From: Capitella teleta
Taxonomy: Eukaryota > Annelida > Polychaeta > Capitellidae
NCBI GenBank assembly: GCA_000328365.1
Contig: KB308638.1
Span: 407,167-471,166 of the forward strand
Direction of reading: 5' to 3'
Length of the DNA stretch: 64,000 bases
Positions 35,201-47,200 of the stretch are shown piece by piece (position 1 is the stretch's first letter; the number at the start of each line of letters is the position of its first letter). A model generated the notes under the pieces. The model ran no database searches, was not told where the DNA came from, and worked only from the letters and a program-made list of their open reading frames with translations. The translations under genes and the position numbers were made by a program.

Positions 35201-37337
35201 TCTTATGGTCAGTTATTGGTCACTCAATGGTCAAGTTATGTTTCTGATTCCATCCAGTGCTTGGCCGCTGTGGGTGTGGTGATTGGTATCATCGTGTATC
35301 GGATGAGCACTCTGTCCGCCCTCTACTTGCAAGACGAAGAATTGCTTTACAAGAACGCAGGGATTGTCGCTTCCACAACTGCCGCCTGCATCAATCTGGT
35401 CGCCATTTTCATTCTGAACTTTGCTTATTCAAAATTAGCGGAGATTCTGACTGACTGGGAATGTCTGCGTACGCAATCTGAATACGACAGCAGTTTGTCT
35501 TTCAAACTCTACGTTCTGCAGTTTGTCAATTATTACTCATCCATTTTCTACATTGCATTCTTCAAAGGAAGGTTGGCATTTTAACTTTTATGAATTTCAA
35601 TCACAATTTAATTTTTATTTATCAAGGTTTGCTGGTCGTCCAGGAAATTACAACACATTCTTTGGAGCGCGACAGGAAGAGGTAAGAAACTCAGTGTGTA
35701 ATATATTTCATCCTGTTGGTTGGTGCAGTGCCAAGGAGGCTGTCTGATGGAGCTGTGTATCCAACTTGCGATCATTTTTGTTGGTAAACAACTTCTGCAA
35801 AACAACCTCATGGAAATATTTCTACCGTGGGTGTCCTGCTCTTGGCTTATATTTATTTTAAAAACGTTCTCTCGTCAGTCGAGTTAAGCGTTGGATCAAA
35901 GAAAAATGCTGCTCAGGAGAAGACAAAGTCGACAAATCACGGCTACGACCGTGGGAGAAGGATTTGTCCTTGAATGAAATGGGCCAGCAAGGCTTGTTCT
36001 ATGAATACCTCGAGATCTGTATGCATGCAATATTTGAATTTAAGAAAATCTCATGTTTTTTTTTGCTCCCTCCCATAGTGATTCAGTTTGGCTTTGTTAC
36101 GTTGTTCGTGGCTGCGTTTCCTCTCGCTCCGTTTTGCGCCCTTCTCAACAACATCATCGAAATCAGAGCAGATGCAGACAAGTTTGTCACGCAGTACAGG
36201 CGACCGATGGCTCAACGCTCGAAGGATATTGGTAAGGAGTTGATTGTTGGGATTCAATTGAATCTTCAGGAGTTGATTGCTTTTTTTTTTTAATCGCTTT
36301 GAATTCGATAATTTCCAGGGAACCCGTTCTGACTAATGTGAGTGGTGTTTAATACAGAAATTGTGTGATGTTACCTCTTAATTTTAGTTCTGTGTCCTGT
36401 GCATGTATCCCGTTAATGCTTCTTTTTTTAAATTGCGCATGTCATAAGTTATTTACCTCACAGTATCTTTGAATATATTACATTATCTCAGCATGAATCA
36501 AATGTGTTTCAATATATTTCTAGTTTTGTCAATATTTTACACTCGGGATGTTTTATGGTTTTTGCCAGGTATTTGGTATGAAGTGTGCTATGTGGTTTCG
36601 AGGCTGGCAATTCTCACTAACGTAAGATTCAAGCTGAACTGCTGATGATTCAAATTAATTCCCTTCTCCAGGCATTCCTGATAACCTCTACTTCGTCGTT
36701 CATTGAACGCTTGGTTTATGAAATGGAGTACAGTGATTCCGGGGGCCTCGAAGGCTTCGTCAACAGCAGTCTCGCCTACTTTAACGTTTCTGACTTTGAT
36801 CAGATCGAAGTACCTGATGACCCCAACGGAGAATACCTCAACATCACATTATGCAGGTTGGAGGAGCTTGACCGACATGGTCATCCCTGAAGGCTTCTCT
36901 TTCATTCTCAGATACAAAGGTTACAACGAACCTCCATGGGCCAACGACCCGTACGCATACACCACCCAATACTGGCACATCATGGCAGCGCAATTCATTT
37001 TCGTTGTGGTCTTTGAGGTACAGTGTTTCTGTTTGGAGCAATATTCTCCAAATTTCTCTTCCTTCTTCAGAACGTCATCATCGTGCTGACTTCTCTCCTG
37101 GCGTACATGATCCCCGATATGCCACGCAAACTCACGGAACAAGTTCACCGTGAAGCGTATCTGACCAACGAAATCATCCTGAAGACGGAGCTGGAGATAG
37201 CCAAGGGTCAGCAGCCGGACCTCTCTCCTCTGGACATGCGGAACATCAGACGCAGGGTGAGGGAAGCGTTTGGATTGGATGCTAAAAAACCATCAACTGA
37301 ATCACTTGATAAACAAATTGCTGACTCTGCTGTTTAA
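32283..37337 (+). CDS. Anoctamin (TMEM16) channel/scramblase, about 22 exons
   Basis: A ten-helix membrane protein of the Ca2+-activated chloride channel/lipid scramblase family. Exons: 32283-32766, 32851-32915, 33214-33312, 33521-33685, 33738-33833, 33882-34030, 34083-34201, 34253-34308, 34363-34601, 34656-34816, 34875-34957, 35008-35079, 35130-35207, 35258-35571, 35627-35681, 35729-35826, 35879-36018, 36079-36231, 36569-36621, 36672-36856, 36912-37017, 37071-37337. All phases fit, giving 1,078 residues. The dimerisation domain starts near residue 217 ([13 protein letters not shown]). Signature blocks are [54 protein letters not shown] and [20 protein letters not shown]. The Ca2+-site acidic residues are kept in [12 protein letters not shown]. 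Exon 1b encodes a Cys-rich run ([13 protein letters not shown], about residues 145-157). A 51-nt exon at about 32985-33035 is possible. Subtype and channel versus scramblase activity cannot be decided. Confidence 0.95.
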
Positions 37338-38256
37338 CGATGAAATCTTTTGACAGGCCTCATTCAACCCTGTGACTATTCTGTGAGTCCTATTCTAAGG
37401 CTTAAATTAGGCTATTGTTTTCACTGCCTTTTTTTATGAAGTACTTTGGCTGCAAAATTTTCCAGAACTTTTCTGAATCAAACTTGGTGTTCATTATGTT
37501 GCTTTGCATTTTCATTGCTTGTTCTTAAGGCATGTGTGCATGAGCTATAAGTGTAGTATATGCTGTATTATTTCAGTATCATCAGGATTATTAATAAGTT
37601 ACTATATTCTCAAGGCTTCAAAATCAGAAAGAAAATATGTGTTCAAATTAGTTCCCATTTGATATTATAATGGTGCAAATTATAGCATTAATATATAATA
37701 CACAATTATGAATAGTTTGTTCGAATGTAATATATTTCTACAATTGACTGATTTATATGGAAAATAAATAATCGATCTGTTCCAAAACCGGTGGATTTGT
37801 TTTCGTGTTTTCACATACTGATGGTGCAAAATCCCCCCCCAAAAAAGAGAGAACCACTGAAGTTTTAATTTTGACGCAAAATATTCCCAAACAACCATTT
37901 AATTGGTAAATTATCCAAAAATCTTTGATACATTGTATGTACATAACAATTTCAACAAAATCATTATACTGAAAATAAATTAAACACATGGATTACCAGC
38001 CACATGTTTTTCCTTTTTTTTAACTCCAAGGGGGTTCCCCCCTTCCATATAATTATAACCATAGATAACACCTGGCAGTGGTTATATGGCTCCTTCACCC
38101 ATTGAATAATAAGAAGCATCGGAATGAGATGGAAATACATGTAGAACGGAATGCACATCAAGAGGAGATTCAACGAAAATTGAAATAACTGATGAATAGA
38201 TGACGATTAAGATAGCAACAGTCTCTCTGCATTCACAAGCACCGAACATTCGTGAA
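37338..38256. other. Convergent 3' intergenic region, anoctamin to giantin-like
   Basis: It holds both 3' UTRs. AATAAA at 37763-37768 (+) is a candidate poly(A) signal for the anoctamin. No further coding sequence is seen. Confidence 0.5.
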
Positions 38257-41200
38257 TCAGGCGAAAAGGCAGCCAAATATCGCGTACAGATGCAGGCAGA
38301 CCAAGTAAACAACAATCGCTGCACGCACTCCCAACAGACCTCCTGGTCCAACCAGCATGCCATTTCTGAAAAATGCAAACATTTAGCAGAATCATGGGTA
38401 AATTATTCACAGAAAAAGGGAAAAAATATGTATATCGGGGTGCGCATTCTGATGATTAGACCTTGTACCTGAATCTGATTTACACAAAGAATCCCTGAAT
38501 ATAAAAGATACGATGACCCCCATGAACCTGAATATAAAAGATACGATGACCCCCATGAACCTGAATAACGGAAGTACTGAAGGGCGCTGCATTTACACAA
38601 AGGGGGGTTTTAATGACTGGAATAAGCGTGCATGCATAACAGTATTTAAGAAGTGATTCTGACCTCTCCTCATTGAAAAAGAAGCTGAAATGAACATAAA
38701 ACCTTCAAAGAAAATCTAAACTCTTAACCATTAATTAAAAGCTCAACGGAATCAAACGTGTCACCCACCTCCCTTTGCGCAGATAACGCCGGAATCTGTG
38801 GTAGTACGTCCGCACTTGGCGAGCTGCAGAAATGGTTTCCATGGCAATTGAGATAATCTGAGAGAGAAGAATAAAACTCACTGAGGATCATTTTACTTGG
38901 ATGCAGTTTTTCTATCGGTTCCTCGTCACTGCTCCCCATTGAAATTGACAGCTGTGGAGGTTAGCATTTATGAATTAGTGCATGTAAGATTCCAAGCATG
39001 TGTACCAACCTGTCCTGATGATCCTGACTGACGTTCTGCCGCTAGAAGCTTCTGGAATTCAGATGCTTGGACTTCCTCTTCTGCCTCTTCCTGGTGGAGA
39101 GGAGGAGGGGACCGGGAAGACGGGGGTGAGGGTGCGTAGTGGGTCAGCGGGACATCCGACCTGGAAGCACACGACAAATGTAACCGCCATAGAGAAGAAA
39201 GCAGACGAAATAAAATAAAATCAGCACCAACAACAGCTATCTAGCCTAATCAGGACACTAGGTGATTACATGCGTCACTACTTAACTAAGCCTCGACTCT
39301 TCGAGTTCCTTTTCTTGTGTTGCAAGAAATGCAAGTGAACTCGTTAAAAAGAGACAACTAACGGAAGCAGAGGAATCAGCCAGAGGTCATTCACCTGATC
39401 ATTCCTCGGAAGTTATCGCTGGGAAGATTGGATTAGATCAAGATTAGATAAAGCAAAGCAGAAGTTCATATAATAAAAAGTGAACTCGTTCTACAGCGGG
39501 AGGATAATGCATGCAGGAGATTCAAATGGCCGTTAGAGGAGTCAACGTCAGCAAACCTTGCATACAGATGCACAGGCGAGTATTCAAACTCTGTGTACCG
39601 TTTGCTGAGATGGACGTCGCGTGGTGTTTCCATTTCCGATACAGTCACCATCTCAGGATGATGGACCAAGATTTCAGTCGGTTGAACTCTTGCCTGAAAT
39701 TTCATGAAATTACAATGTTATGAAAGGAAGTTTGTGGAAATTGCATGAAATTACAATGTAAGAACGCAATTGCACTGACTGACCTCTGAGCCTTCAGAAT
39801 CAGCAACGTCTTTCGATCGTAAGTCTTCCAGAATGCGTTCCAGATGATGCAGTTCCTCTCCCAGGCGTGAACGTTCCCCCCGGATGTGACTCATTCCGGC
39901 TTTTAGCTCCTTCGTCTCCTCCTGCAGAGACGCCACCTGAATGCGCGCTTCTTGCAGCTCCTGCTGCCTCTGCTCCAGATGAGCTTCCACTTGCTGCTTC
40001 TCTCTCATCAGAGCTTCAACTTTATTCTGAGCTTCATGCGCAGCTAATACTTGCTTATAGAGGTCCTCGACTTGTTTGATGAGTGCATTGTTGTCGTCAA
40101 GTACGCGATTGTACTGCTCATTTGTGGAGTTGAATTCGGACTCTGCCTCCTCCAGGGAGACAATCCGCTTCTCCAGATCAGTGACCCGGTTCTTCAGAGC
40201 TCCGTTCTCACTCATGACCTGGAAGAGCTTGTTGCGAGTCTCGTCCAATTCCTCTTCGGTTTCTCCGAACTCCTGGATCCTCCACTCAAGACCTTCAACA
40301 TGCTCCTGAGCGCTGTGGCCCTGATTCTGGACCTCACTCAGCTGAGCCTCCAGCTGCCTCCTCTTCTGTCTTAACTCAACCACCTCCACTCGCAGCTCCT
40401 CCACCTCGAGGGCATCCACCTCCACCTCCTCCAACCTCTGCTGTAGCTTAGCCTTCTCAGCCAACAACTGTTCCTGACTGCTTAGAGCTGCATTCAACTT
40501 GTCTTGCGCTATGCTCAGCTTACTCCTTGCCTCTCTGACTTCTTCCTCCATCTTGTGGGTGGCTGCTTTGAGACTGCTGCCGATGTTCTGGTGATGCTCA
40601 ATATCCCGACTGAGCAGCTCATACTGCTCCTCAAGGTCTTTCTTCTGCCGGTCGAGGGATTCCCTTTCACTCTCACTCTTCTCCTTCAGAATCTTGTGCT
40701 CCATCAGAATCTGATCTTTCTCTGCTTTCAGTTCTCTCTTGTCCTCGTCAAACACTTTTTCCATTCGTTTGATGCTTTGTTGCAGGTCTTCGATCTTCTT
40801 CAATTTCTCCTTCCTATCGTGCGAGAGTTCATTGATCTCTGCCTGCAATTGCATAACTTTGTCCGCGTACACGGTCTCTTGCTGCGTTCCTTGTTCGACC
40901 TGAACACACATATTCGTGAGCTGCAGCTGGAGTTCTTCCGTGGTGCCTTGGAACTCAGCCTCCAGCTGAGCGTACCTCTGCCGCCCGTTCTCAAGATCAA
41001 GCACCATCTTCTGCATGTGGCTGTCAGCTGCAGATATACGCTCTTGCAGCTGCTTCTTTTCTACTTGCAGCTGCAGCTTATCCTTCTCCAGCTCAGCCCT
41101 GACTCCTTCGAACGCCCTTGATGACCCCGCCCAGCGTGAGTCCATATCAGCCATCTGAGCTTGGAGGCGATCATTGCGCTCTTTAAATGCTTTCAGTTTT

Positions 41201-44200
41201 GCTAACATTTTCTCGTTCTTGATTTCTGTCACTTCCAGTTTGTTAGTGAGTTTTTCATGTTCCATAACCATTGCTGCCATTTTCTGATTCGCATCCTTTA
41301 GTTCTGCTTCCAGTTTCTCATTAGCATCTTTGAGTTCTGTATGTAAGCGCTCATGATTAGCGCTCTGCAGCATTCGTTCCTCCTTCTTCACAATCTCTTC
41401 CTCCATGACTGCCTCCTGAAGAGCCACGCTCTCCGCCTCGACAGTCGCAGCTTTGCGCAATTCTTCATTGTCCTTTAGAGCCTTCTGTAGACTGTGTTCC
41501 ATGTTTTGGTAAGCAGTCTCAAGACTGTACTTCTCACTTTGCAAATCCTGCAGTTGAGGATTCATGGCTTCCAGTTTGTCCTTGACGTAAAGCAGTTCCC
41601 GGTGGACAGCATCACGATCAGCTGACAGAGCCTTCTGCTCCTTCAGCAGAGAATCTCTGCTCTGAGTCAGCTCAGCGTTCATAGCATTCAAGGCTTCCAA
41701 TTCCTCTCTGAGTGCTGTCAATTGTTGATTGGAGTCCTTCAACTCCTTCTGTTCTTTCTCCATTGCAGCGATGCGTTGCGTGGCTTCAGCGTGGTCTCCT
41801 GAGATCGCCTGCTCTCTTTCCGCCACTTGCTCTCTTTCCAGTTCAAGACCAAGCAACACTTCAGACAATGCTTGCTTCTCAGCCTCGACTGCAAGGATCC
41901 TTGAGCTGAGCATTTCTCTTTCCATATTCGCTTCCTGTAGCTTCTCCCCTGAGCCGTGTTGTGCTTCTGAGAGTTGCTCGTTCAGCTCCCGGTTCTTCCT
42001 CTTCAGTTTATCACACTCTTGAGCGAGAGACGACAGTTCCTGCTCCAGCGACTGCATCTTCTCACTGATCTTTTCCTCCTCCTCCTCTGAGCTCCTCCTC
42101 TCCTCCTCCAGGCTCTCCACTTTCCCCTCCAAATGCATCTTCTCCGTCTCAATTGCGACAAACTTCTCAGAAATCTCCCAGTGCTCAGACTTAAGATTCG
42201 AGACCATCTCTTCCAGCTCCCGCTCCTTGTGCTCCACCGAGCGCAGTGCGTCCTCCAACTCATCTCTCTCAGCCGTCAATGAATGCACTCTGCTCACAAG
42301 TTCGTCTCTTTCAATTTCAGCCTCAGAAATCTGCTTTGACAACTCAGCATCTCTGTCCTCACCCGCTCTGACCAATGTCATCAATTTCTGGTTCTCCGCC
42401 TCGGAGAAATCAGATTTTTTGGTGGCTGCTTGCAAGTCATGTTCTGCACGACTAAGCGATTCAGTCAACGATGATTCGTTCTCTTGCGCTGTATTCAGCC
42501 TCTCCATGAGCTCGTTGATCTTGGCCTCCGCTGCCTTCAGATTAGCATCTATGTGCTGCTTATTTCCTTCGAGAGACTTGACGACGTCTGAGAGCTCTCG
42601 TCGCTCGGTCTCAACCGCCTGGATCTCCTCCTCAAGACTGAGCGCCTTTTCAGATAGAGCGTTCTTTTCATTGGATAACGCCTCCATATTCGCCATGTGA
42701 TCATGATGCATCTGCTGACTGTGTTGGCTCAGTGCCAAGTTCTGTTCCTGCAGGGTGTTCAGGTTGTCTGTCATCTCTTTGTGGGCAGACTGCATAGCGT
42801 TCAAGCGGTCAATTAAAGCTGTTTTCTGCTCAGAGAGTGAATTTATCTGTTGTTGGTTTTCTGTTTCAATGGCTGACATCGCTTCTTGAGTAATGTTCAC
42901 TTTCATCTGCATTTCTTCGTTCTTATTTGCCAGATTCTTGTTGGTGCCTTGCAGCTGCAAGAGCGTTGCCTGCAATCCGCTGAGTTCATCCGTCAGCTGC
43001 TGATTCAGCTGCGTCTGCTCTTCAATGACCTTTGAGTGCTCGCCCTGCAAGAGACTCTCCTGCTCACTGAGCCCTGCTTGCAGCCTCTGCACTTCAGTGG
43101 TCAGGTCAGCGTTTATTTGAACCATCTGCTCACACTGTTGAGTGTATCTCTGCGTTTCTTCTTGAGATGAAGCTAAACTCTGATTCAGCTCATTCAATTT
43201 CTCTGTCTGATCTTTCGCTTGCTGTTTGAGTTTCTTCATCAGAGCAATGTACTTCTTCAGCTGCATCTCTTTCTCCTCGTTGCTTTCCTTCAGAGATTGT
43301 GATACGTCAACAGCTGCTCTCAATTGCTGTTTCAGCTCATCTCCCTCCTCTTTTAGCATGTTCGCTTTATCTGCCTGTTCAGCCAACTGACCTTCGACCT
43401 CTTGTAAGTTCTGCAGCAGTGACATCATCTTCTGGTCCTTCTCCAAGAGAGATGCTTCCATGGCTGAAGTGACCTCTTTGCTCTCGGCCATTTCCTTTTC
43501 TCTGCAATCCACTTCATCCCTCAGAGACGAAGTTTGCTGCTCAACTTGCTTCAAATACTCAGTCAAGTGGTTTACTTCCTCTTGTTTGGCTTGTATCTCT
43601 TCCGATGCTCTGCTGAACGATGCGTCTTTGTCAGTCAATTTGGACGCCAGAGATTCACATTTCTCCCGGGCGTCTTTTAACTCAGCCTCCGTGGAATGCA
43701 ACTGACGCTGCAATTCCTGCGCTTGGTTCAAATACTCTGCGCTCAGCTGCTCACTGCGATTCTCTGTCTCAGACATCAGCAGCTGAACTTGACTTTCTTT
43801 GTCAGTTACTACTTGTTGAAGTTCCTCTAGACGTCTCTCCTTCTGGGCAGCCGTCTCTTTCAGTTCTGTGATCTCGCTCTCAGCTGCTGCTGCTGCTTGC
43901 TTGAGCTGCTGCAGTTGCTTCTTTTTCTCCATCGCAACCTGTTTTATCTGTTGAACTTGGCTTTTCTTCTCAGCAACCAAAGTTTCAAGTTCTTTAATTT
44001 GAATTTCATTCTGCGCATTGCTCTCTTTAAGAGCCACAATCTCACTTGTGCTTTTTGCAGCTGCTTCAGTCAGCTCTTGAAGCTGTGTGTCTCTCTCTGA
44101 AGCAATGGTTTCCAGTTCTGCAATCCTGCTTTCCAATTCTCCAGCTGATGTCTTAAAGTGTTGATGAATTTCTCTCTCCCTGTCAGCCGCCAGTTGACGC

Positions 44201-47200
44201 TGCTCTTCCAGCTGCCGTCCACTCTGAGCAACCGCTTGTTCTGTTTCAGCTATTTTCAGTTTCAGTTCTTCCACAATACTTTCTTTCTCTGCGAGCACTT
44301 GTTTCATTTGCAGCATTTGTTTCTTCTTTTCCAAAACAACCTGCTTAACCTGCTGGAGCTGCTTCTTCTTCTCCTCAACTGCCGTTTCCAGTTCCTTCCT
44401 GTAGTTGTCTTTCTCCGCCACTAGGGTTTTCAAATCCTGAATTTCCTGATCCTTTCCTTGAACCTCGCTCAGCAGTTCAGCCTCTTTTTCTCCAGCTGCC
44501 ATTATCATCTGCTGTGTCCGATCTTCAGCCATTGAGTGGAGTTCTTCGACACGTCTGTCTTTCTCAGCTGCTGTTTGACGAAGATCTTCCATTTGGCTTA
44601 AATTCAACGCAGCTGCTTCTTCAAGTTGCTGAATGTGAATGTCCTTCTCAGATAGCAGCTGCTGCAGCTGATCATTCACTTGTGCAGCTGCTTGATTCGA
44701 CTCCTTCAGCTGAACTTCCTTCTTTTCTATTTCTTCTTGCAGTTCTTTAACAAGCCTTTCATTCTGAGTAGCTGATTCATGCATCTCTTTGACAGCGTTT
44801 TGTGCCATCGCAGCTGCATCCTTCAGTTCATGGATCTGGTTTTCTTTAGCCGCCACAGCCGCCATCATCGTGTCAACCTCTGCTCCCAACTGAGCCTTCT
44901 CTTCACTCAGGTCATCTACCTCACTCCTCAATTGCATCAGATTCTGCTCCATTTCACTTCTCTGTTGACCAGAGTTGAGTACGAGTTCCTCCTTGACCCT
45001 CGCCAGTTGCTGCTGCTCACTGGTCAGCACATCCAGCTGCCCCTTGACCTCCTCCAGCTCCTTCTCAAGAGCCAGCTTAGCGTTGACCTGTTGCTTCAAT
45101 TCATCCATCTGGTTCATCTTCTCTTTGAACTTGGTCTTCATCTTAGTGATGAGTGTTTCTTTCTTGCTGACCGACTCCTCCGCGTCCTTCAATTTTACGC
45201 TCAGTAATTTCAATTTATCTTTTGCTTCTGTCTCTGAGCTTTTCATTTCCTCTGCCTTCCCCGACAGCTCAGCAATCTCCGTCTTGATGCTGTTCATCTC
45301 GGCCTCTTTGCCTTGGAGGATATCTCTCAGCTCCTCGTTGATGGCGTTCAGTTGCGCCTTCTCCTCTGAGTGTCGAGCGTCGCTCTTTGCTGTCTTCTCA
45401 ATGCTCTCATCCAGCTGAATTTCAAGGGCGTTGATCTCCTCACAGTTGGACAGAACATTGCCCTGTAATGCAGAGATCTTCATCTGTTTCTCTTCCAGAG
45501 TATTTCTGATATCATCGGCCGCTGCTTTCTCCTCAACATATCGCTTCTCCATCTGTTCTAGCAAACTCAAAAGTTCTGTCTGTTTGTCCCTCAGAGCGGA
45601 GATTTCCGAATCCTTTACAGCAATTCTCTGGTCAGCTTCTTTCACACTTGATTCTGAGTTCATTTGCAGATCATTCAGCTTTCTTTCCATTTCGGAACCC
45701 TGACTCAGCGTCTGAGACAACTGAGTTTCCACCTGCTCACATTTCTGCAGAAGATCGCTACATTCAGAATTCTTCTCCTGAAGAGCTTGATCAAGTTGGC
45801 GGCAAGCATTCTTTGCAATTGACAGTTGTTCTGACAGTTGTTCAATCTCGGTAGACAGTGACTGAATCTGTGTGTCTTTGGCTGCAGCCACGGATTGCAG
45901 CTGCTGGTTGCCTTCCAGCGCTGAGTCCATCTGTTGCTTCAAGAGAAGTGAAGTCTCATCAAGTTTTGCTTGCAATGAGACACATTGGGCTTCCTGGTCA
46001 TCGATCTTTTGTTGATAGGCAACAGCTTCATTTTCTTTATCTTTAATCACGGTCTGCAAGTTCTCAGTGTTGGCCTTGAGTTGATCGATGAGTCCTTGCC
46101 TTTCTTCCTCCATTCGCTTCAATTCTTCTTTCATTGCTTGTTCATGAGCAGCGCTCGCCTCCTTCTGCTCATGCAGCACCTTCAATAAATCCTCTCTGCT
46201 CTCCATGATTTGCTGAACATCGCAACGCAGTTGGTCAGACAAAGCTCTTAGCTCCTGAATCGTCACATCCTTCTGAACGCTCTCTTGTGATACATGTTCA
46301 TAATTAGCTGTCAATGATTGGAGCTGAATGGCATTGTCAGCCAGAGATCTGCTGCTCTCATCCGCTGCGCTTCTCGCTTGACTCAACTGGTTCTGCGCCA
46401 ACTGCAGCTGCTCACTCAGTGAGCCCATCTGCTGCTCTGAGTCTCTTTCCAGGGCATTAATCTTAGACGTGAGTTCAGCCTCCATGCTGTCCCTGGATTC
46501 TGCAATCTCCTGCAACTCCTGGTCATGCGCTGCAATATCCTGCTCCATCCTTTCAAGCAACTTGGCCTTGTCTTCCTCCAAACGTAGGAGATTCTGTTGC
46601 TGGGTCTCGAGGGTGGCGTCCATTGATTTCTTCTCTAATGAGACGCGTTGCAGCTCCTCTGAAAGCGACTGGATCTGCTCATTGAGTCTGCTGTTTAGTT
46701 CATCCTCAGCGTTGCCCAACTCTTTCAACTTGGCTGAGTAGTTCTCTCCTTCCTCCTGCAGATGTTGCTGCAGTTTCTGCTTGATGTCTGACATGGTTTG
46801 CAAGTCTTTCTTCAACGACCCCAACTCCTCGCTCTTCTGATCTTTGTCCTTCTGGTTGAGAGAAAACAACTGCTCCAGCTGAGCAGTGAGTTGATTTGAG
46901 GCATTGCGCATCTCTTCAATTTCACTCAAGTTTGCCAAAAGCTCCTTCTCTCGTTGCTCAATCGCTGAATCAACAGAATTCAACACATCCTGCAAATCGT
47001 TCACTCGGTTGATCGACGCCTTCAGCTCAACATGCAACGATTCTTTCTCCTCACAAACAGCACGGAAATCTTGGCCAAGTTTATCTAGATCACGATCGTA
47101 CTTCTCTTGCAAATCCTGTAAATTCTGCTGCACTTTCATGACTTCACCCTGGAATTCATTCAGCTGAATCGCCAGTGAGTCACGCTCAGCTTGGGCATCT

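Noticed and set aside
36301-36345. Possible alternative anoctamin exon ending in TGACTAATGTGAGT
   Set aside because: It has an acceptor and a donor but, in the phase required, it meets a stop codon.
38082-38378. 98-codon minus frame MHFSEMACWLDQ..
   Set aside because: Overlaps the true last giantin exon in another frame; the spliced frame ending in the membrane helix fits phase and function.
38724-38939. 71-codon minus frame continuing past HPSKM
   Set aside because: Reads through a normal intron (38896-38824); splicing at 38897/38823 restores the phase needed by the last exon.
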